Assembly: GCA_020912385.1 (NCBI GenBank) | Contig: CP087209.1 | Location: 372,001-436,000, forward strand | Direction: 5' to 3' | Source of the DNA: Neofusicoccum parvum | Lineage: Eukaryota; Ascomycota; Dothideomycetes; Botryosphaeriales; Botryosphaeriaceae | DNA: 64,000 nucleotides | Shown here: piece by piece, positions 57,730 through 64,000 of the stretch | Numbering within the stretch: the first letter of the stretch is position 1 | Layout of the letters: each line of letters begins with the position of its first letter | The notes under the pieces: generated by a model | What the model was told of the DNA's origin: nothing | The model's database searches: none | What the model saw: only the letters and a program-made list of their open reading frames with translations | Made by a program: the position numbers and the translations under genes

Positions 57730-60700
57730 TGTGAAGGTCTACAACAAATTTTTGATGGTTTGATGAATGTGAAAGATAAGCTGTAATGGGAAGCGATGCA
57801 GTTGCAAGGCTGCTTTAAGCTGGGCCAGATCAAGTCGCCACCCCCTCATCCCGCTCAGAAAACGAAACAGATTACGGTTTGGGCCAGACGACCACTTGTC
57901 GTGAGATGTGGCGCAAAACAGAATTTTCAATGCGTCAGCATGCATCTTACTTATGCCAAGACCTTACATGGCACATGAGGATTGGTCCTCTAATCTTCCA
58001 ATACTGTCAGGCCGGTGGTCAGTCCGATGGTGCCAACGTAGCAGAAAATCGCAGTATCCACTACAAAGAAACGGACACTATTGATTCAAGACACGTATTT
58101 GGTAAGATGTTCGACCCACGAATGTGCTCCTTCTGAACCTAACATCGGCCTCCGCTCCGACCGTCGGGTAACTCGTGAGGTCCTTACTGCACCAGGGCAC
58201 TCCTTCTCTGACCACCCTAGCCATCAAGTGCAGAGATTTGGCTTTCACATAGAAGCTCGGGTGGAACAACTATGCGGCCAACTTGAAGGCCGGCATCAAC
58301 CTTTTGCGAAGTCTCATCCTGAAGTGTTCTCTTCTGCCTACGACTCCACAAATGCCACCCGACTATCGACGCGGATAAGATTCCGACTCAACACCACGCC
58401 AAGCATCGCGATCAGCACACTGCTGGAGTCAACGCTGCATTGACCGCCGAAGTCATGCATCCATCTAACCATGGACCGCAGCGTGAAGGGCGTGGCCAAG
58501 GATTCGGCGGAGCGTTGATCCCGAAAACCGACACGGCAAGCATTCCAAATGCCTCATCCCGGGTGGATGGTTCCCTTTCCACTCCGTTGGTCCAGGGTTG
58601 AGTTGGTAACGGCCGTTCCTCCCGGATCCTTGGCTTTGGCATCTCCGATTGCGGCACAGGAACAGGTGGTGCCATGCGGCACAGAGAGAGGAGATTATCA
58701 CTCGGGTTCTTCCGGCGAATCTGTGCTGGGTCATTTCGGCGTCAGTTGTCTGCTCTGCGGCCTCGGCAGTGCTGAGATCCCCAGCCGGGATCCCGGGTAA
58801 AGTTCCAGTGTGTCCACTCCCGGTAATCCTCTTGGTTTCGCCCGGCACTTGGATTGTGCGAATCGAGTGGATAGCTTGCGTATCTCAGACAGGCGGCGTT
58901 TGCTAAGAATATTAAGAGAATGAGGGGGGAGGAAACATCATACGTAAGGCAGCGGCGCCGCTGAAGCAGGAGACGGACGCATGAAATTTAATACCCTTGA
59001 TATAGCTGAGGCGAAGTTCTCAGCGTAGAAGAATAGCCAGGTACCTACTGTGGCTGTACCGAGCCATTGCCCCGGAAGCAGGGGAGAGACGCTTGACTTG
59101 CTTTGCCGCACGCCTCGACTCCGTACCCGCCACCGTGGTACGCCGGCTCGCATACTCCCGGATAGCCTAGGAGTGGGAACAACTCAAAGGATGGAACACC
59201 AGCGCGGCCAGCACGCTCAAGACACCTGGCAACTGCCGGAAACTCCCGTTCTCCATGTGCGCTCGAAAGGTCGAGGCGGAGCGCGTGGGACGTGTGATGG
59301 TAGAACACCAGCTGTCATCTTCTCCTCGGAGCCCCTTAAAACCCGACCGTCTGCGAACATCGGAGTTACGGTGTTGCTGGGCCCGATTCCAAGGCGGGTT
59401 GTTTGCAGAAGCGATGCATGCATGGTATTACGCGCATCGCTATAGGGCTGGGTGCAAGCGAGTCACTGCCGATACCTGCTCCAGAGCAACACCACCACGA
59501 ACCACAGACAGACACGTCAGCGAGCGGACGTGCAGTCTCGCCATTCAGCGGTGAGCGATAAGATTGCAGCAGCTGCGAGCGCCAAAGCGGTGAAATGCGT
59601 GTCGGACAAGTAAGTACCACGAGGTATTTCGGCCAGCGTCGAGGCGGATGGGCGGCATTATGCGCAGCGCTCCCTGGCGTCAGTGCGCGGCCTGTAGACA
59701 CATCAGCAACGGCGGGAGGCGGGGACGAGATGGAGCGCGACCAGACGGGCATTTAAGCAGCAGACGTGGGCGGCCGTGTGCTGTGAGAGCGGAAGAGCCA
59801 GCCCCTTTAACTCCGCCAGCTCGCCGTCTTGGCGCGAGTGGCGAGCATCGCAATCTGACGATGGAGCGGACAGAGTTGAGTCTGTCGGAGAAGAGCCGAG
59901 CGCGCTCTGAGAGCCGCACGCGCAGGCGCACAGGCCGTGCAATCGGCTAAAGAGACGACGGCTGCCCGATGCGGCAAGGCGTGGGTTTAAGGTCAGCGCG
60001 GTGGCTATTTGTGGCGGCATGGCCATGTCCACCTTCGCGCTCCATTGGCGCAGCGATTTAGAGTGCTTCTATTTTGCAACGGCGAAATGATCTCTTCCTT
60101 CTTCGAGCGCTGGCTGCAATGCCGGATCGGCGTCGGCTAGTTAGCGAGCTCGCTGATTGAAACGGTGTGGAGTTTGCGTGCTTTGCTGGGGCGGATCGTC
60201 GACGTGGTGCTTCAGCTTGATCACGATATGGCCGTGACATAGCGTCCAGCCCGAAGACGACGCGAGTGCTCACGGCCGCCCCGCGCGCCCGCCCCCCGCC
60301 GCGCCGCTGCAATTTTTCCGCGCCTCGGAGCCAGCCTTTCACGTGCCGTCGAGCGCGACAAGTTTCTTCCTGGTGCTGCCTCCACAACGGCGTCCTGGCG
60401 TCTGGCGTAGAGGCGTTCGTCGACTGAGGTCCCGTTTAGCATGAAACATTATCATGTCCGATCTTATGCCGATTCAGCAGCACCCGCCCGCACACGCCGC
60501 GCCTGGCTGTGTTCTGTTTGCTTTTGGTGCGCGCAAACGAGCAGCATGAACGATGGACGGCAGGGAAGGCGGCGAGCCTCAGCTGACTCCCAGCAGTGGC
60601 AGCAGCCGGGCGGGCGCGTAGGTAAATTGGGCACCTTATCGTGTGTATTGAGGCTGCAGTGCGCGCGCTCGTATCTGCCGCAGCACCGGTGCGCGGCTGA

Positions 60701-61681
60701 GCTGGACGGCGATCGTCTGGCTGCGTGCTTCGGGGACCCTCGTGGCCGGGCTCGCGCGATAATTGGCATTATTGGAGCGAGTGCGGCGAGGCGGGCGCTC
60801 CGCAGGGCGAACCGGCGCGGCGGGCGGGCTGCGCCTGCTGTCGTCAACGGCGGAGGAGGCTCTCGCACTGATCGGCCGCAGGCTACGGAGCAGGTGCGGG
60901 AGGCAGGCTGCGCTGGCGCGACGCTGCAGAAAGCGGACATGTCGACACGCAGCAGCGCGGCGCAGGGCGCGGCGCGGTCGAAGACGGAAAGCACAGCAGC
61001 GCAGCCTCTTCTCGAATTGATTGCAACGGTGCGGCCGTTGGCGGTCGTCAGGTAGCAATGGGCGATTGGGCTAGCGCGGCGCGCCGGTGGCCGGGGAGCT
61101 GCGGGCGTAATCCCTGACGAGAGGCGGGCCAGAGTGAAGGCACCCCGGCGCTGCACGCAAGGCCACAGCACAGAGCCCCTGGCGGCCCGCTGATATTGGA
61201 GGCCGATCGCTTCATTTCAGCGCGCTCGTTCTGGCTCCGCCTGTGCGCAAAGGGTCCGCGGACAAGAGACCAGCGAGAGCCTGCCAAAAACCCAACCTCT
61301 TGCTGCCAGCCCGCATCGCTCTCCCCAATTCCCGACGACACCGCCGCCGCAGCTGCGAATCCTCCGCCGCCGCGCGCGCTCCCTCCCCGCACCCATCCGC
61401 GACCCCGCTAGCTCCAGCACCGCCAGCTCCGCCTCCCGCGCGGCCTCACGAAGCTACGTCCGCGCACGCACGACCAGTGACGACGGCCACCTCGCGTCTC
61501 CAAGCCGGCGCTCCGAGAAGCCACCTACACCGTCCGCGACGTGCGCTACGCCTCGTATTACGACCAATTGGCCGCGCCAACGCAAACGGACACACAAAAC
61601 ACTCCCGATACAAACACCTCCGCCGCCAGGCCATTGCTGGGCAAGGACTGAAGAGCACTCTCCGCCAACACAACCACCGCA
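57730..61681. other. Long intergenic tract, GC-rich on the right
   Basis: Almost 4 kb with no supportable gene. 57.7-59 kb is of mixed composition. 60.0-61.5 kb is very GC-rich with overlapping frames on both strands, which are composition artefacts. The last few hundred bases, CT-rich and C-rich, suit a long leader of the Ras gene. Confidence 0.45.
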
Positions 61682-62538
61682 ATGGAGGACGACAACAGGA
61701 TATCAATCACCGTCTGCGGCGACGGCGGCTGCGGTATGGCCCTCTCCGCACGCACGAGCTGCGAGCCACTCAGATGCCCGCAATTAGAAAGCAACAACGG
61801 CCGGCTAACACGGGGCACGCAGGTAAATCGTCAATAACGCTGCGCCTGGTCCGCAGCGCGTGGACAAACGACTACGACCCCACCATCGAGGACTCGTACA
61901 GCGTGACGCGCACGATCGACGGGCAGACGTACTACCTGGCGCTGACGGACACGGCGGGCCAGGAGGAATACCGCGGGCTGTGGGCGGCCAGCAACCTGCG
62001 CAGCGACGCCTTCCTGCTGGTCTACGACATCACCAACCCGTCCAGCCTCGAGGCGCTCGAGTACTTCATGGAGATGATCGACATGGAGACGGACCAACGC
62101 CTCGACAACGGCGCCGTCCCGCCCGTCAAGATCGTCGCCGGCAACAAGTGCGACCTGCAGTCCGGCCGCCAGATCAAGAGCGCGCAGGGCCTGGAGTGGG
62201 CGCGCACCCGCAAGTGCGGCTTCATGGAGACGAGCGCGCGGGAGATGGTCAACATCGAGGAGACGTTTGCTCGTAAGTTCTCCACCATACCCCCACACAC
62301 AAAGCCGTGAGGAAGAATCGCAGACTCCTAACGAAGGGCTTCCCCCGCAACTGCAGTCTTGGTACGCCGCGTCGTCGAAGCCCGCCGCATCCACGCTATG
62401 GGTAGCGCGTCCTCGGCCGCCCACACGGCCCCGCTCCCGAACCACCACGAGAAGCGCCGCATGTCCGATCCCGACGACGACGATGCCGCTAGCGGTGGCG
62501 GCAAGCGGAGCTTCTGGTCCAAGCTGAAGTGCTGGTGA
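61682..62538 (+). CDS. Ras-like small GTPase with atypical C-terminus
   Basis: Signalling GTPase of the Ras superfamily. Three exons (61682-61733, 61823-62272, 62357-62538) join in phase to 227 aa. Intron 1 splits the P-loop. G1 GDGGCGKSS, effector region YDPTIEDSY, G3 DTAGQEEY, G4 NKCD and G5 ETSA are all present, with the Ras-type Glu after DTAGQE. The ATG at 61682 gives MEDDNRISITVCG; the upstream frame is leader sequence. After the G domain comes a polar tail with an acidic Asp run and a basic stretch (GGGKRSFWSKLKCW). The protein ends Lys-Cys-Trp, with only one residue after the Cys. There is no CaaX box, nor a CC or CXC end. Membrane attachment is therefore uncertain; the Cys may be modified otherwise. 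Subfamily (Ras, Rap/Rsr1) cannot be fixed from memory. Confidence 0.88.
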
Positions 62539-64000
62539 GAACGTTGCAGCACCGGAACGATAAACAAAAAAAAGGAAATGAGGAATGCCTCAACGCCCCC
62601 TCTACAACCGCGACACGATCGATACACACCACAAAAAAAAGGATACCCCGAGATACCTCGCCCGGCATCGTGTGGTCTCTCTCTCTTTTTCTTTCCCTTT
62701 TTATCCACTCACACCACGGTCTTCTTTTGCGGTTGCTTTTCGCGAACGGGAACTGCTTTTGCTGCTTGCCCGTGTTCGCCAACACCTTGTTCTTTCCTGG
62801 CTTTTCTGCGTTACCATGATATCCACTGGAGGCTTCTACAAAGCGTTGCTGGCGGGAGGGGTTAAGGTTTGCGCGTGCGTTGTTTTACTATCTGCTTTTT
62901 CCATCAGTTCGTTCATCTGCGCTTGACTCGCGGCGGCGGGGGGATCCGGTATGCTGTTTGTTTGTTTTTCCTCTCTTCATCACTGTATAGATACGGCGGA
63001 AGTGGGTTTCATTTTGAGCGCTATTGCTATACTACCCGGAGCTCATTGCTTTTTTTCTCGTCTCCCTTTTTCCCTTCCATTGTACCAAACGCATGGGGAA
63101 TGGCGTAATTCGACTGGGGAGGTTGGGGCAAGGGAGGAGGAGCGGAGGAAGTCCTGCCGGCCGCATGCGCGCGCGGCACCGGGCGGGTCGTGGTCTTCAC
63201 ACTGCAGAGCCTGCTTCCTGCGTGGAAGGTTTAGAAGACGGAGGGATGGAGGGGTTAAGCGCGAGCATAGGTTGCACCGAGTAATATACCCTCCTCGTTT
63301 GTTTTCCTTTCTGTACAGTCTCAAACGGAGTAGCCGGCGAAGGGTGCCAAAAGGGCTGGAGGGGGAGAGGAAACCTAATCGGGGAAGAGAGACGCATCGG
63401 GATGGGTTGATCACAAAGTTCTGTTTGGGAAAGACAGACGGACGGCCGTTCATCAGCAGCAATTGACGACGAAAGGCTTGATGCCTGTAACCCACCCACA
63501 CATGTCCCCTGTTCCGACTGTCCGTGCCTGTCGTGTTCCCTGTGCGTCGTCGAGGTCATTACTCGCGCACCTGCAACTCGCCAAATAACTCTATCGTCGA
63601 TAGGGTTGCAAAACATGCGCAGCCGATGCCACGGCCAAATGAATGACACGAGAGGCGATCACCCATAAGGTTCAAAGATCGAGATCATCGTCAATCTCGG
63701 TGGCGCGAACATCGCTATTACAATCACAAGCACGCGAGCGATGTGGGTTCGTGTTCGAAGTATTGATTTTTAGTCTCTCCCGGGTCCCGAATGGGCAAAA
63801 AAAGCAAAATCTATCCACATCGAAGATATGGTAGTCCCGGTGACGTAGTCATGCCAAGACTGAAGCATGCAAGCGTGCTGATGCTTAGCGATGACCGTGG
63901 CCGGCAGAGGCTGTGAGTAAGGGCTTTTCTTTGGTCAGCTCGGTGTCCACCCTGCGTGAAAGAAGCCGTTTACGCAGAAAGACAGCCACCCTTCGTGATC
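62539..64000. other. 3' flank of the Ras gene, no further gene seen
   Basis: Low-complexity A-runs, CT-rich and T-rich stretches just after the stop, then short frames on both strands with no recognisable content up to the window end. Confidence 0.45.

Overview
The window is nuclear DNA from a filamentous ascomycete (Pezizomycotina). Genes are split by short GT-AG introns of about 50-65 nt. They include a fungal iterative type I polyketide synthase, Zn2Cys6 regulators, a PDR-type ABC transporter, a HET-domain gene and a Delta9 desaturase carrying its own cytochrome b5 domain. Genus or order cannot be told from the sequence. I see no CRISPR array and no rRNA or tRNA that I could support.

Layout. 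0.6-5 kb: a secreted rhamnogalacturonase (GH28) and an unrecognised protein with two copies of one domain. 5.4-39.8 kb: a secondary-metabolite cluster built around a 6-methylsalicylic acid synthase (13.3-18.8 kb). It holds a 6-MSA decarboxylase, two related cytochromes P450, a cupin protein, two Zn2Cys6 regulators, a full-size ABC exporter, an extended SDR, a secreted SnoaL-like protein, a secreted berberine-bridge-type FAD oxidase and a classical SDR. Between them lie AT-rich spacers and a decayed partial copy of the unknown two-domain gene (38.1 kb). 40-46 kb: a gene-poor tract with small diverged duplications. 46.5-62.5 kb: ordinary and accessory genes, namely the desaturase, an arylsulfotransferase-like protein, an 8-cysteine small secreted protein, a HET gene with an in-frame stop, and a Ras-like GTPase. 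These are separated by long GC-rich tracts with no supportable gene.

How the cluster should work (inference from family knowledge). The PKS makes 6-MSA, the amidohydrolase decarboxylates it to m-cresol, and the two P450s hydroxylate the methyl group and the ring to give gentisyl-alcohol-type products. The cupin, FAD oxidase, SDRs and SnoaL-like protein then carry out epoxidation, redox and rearrangement steps as in the patulin/isoepoxydon family, and the ABC protein exports. The set matches patulin genes F, G, H/I, J, K, M and O in kind. No GMC oxidase (PatE type), zinc alcohol dehydrogenase (PatD), carboxylesterase (PatB), MFS transporter (PatC) or acetate transporter (PatA) is visible. The product may therefore be an earlier or different member of the family, or the remaining genes may lie elsewhere.

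Most exon boundaries were placed by hand from GT/GC...AG sites, reading frame and family alignment knowledge. Wherever the exons were summed, phases are consistent.
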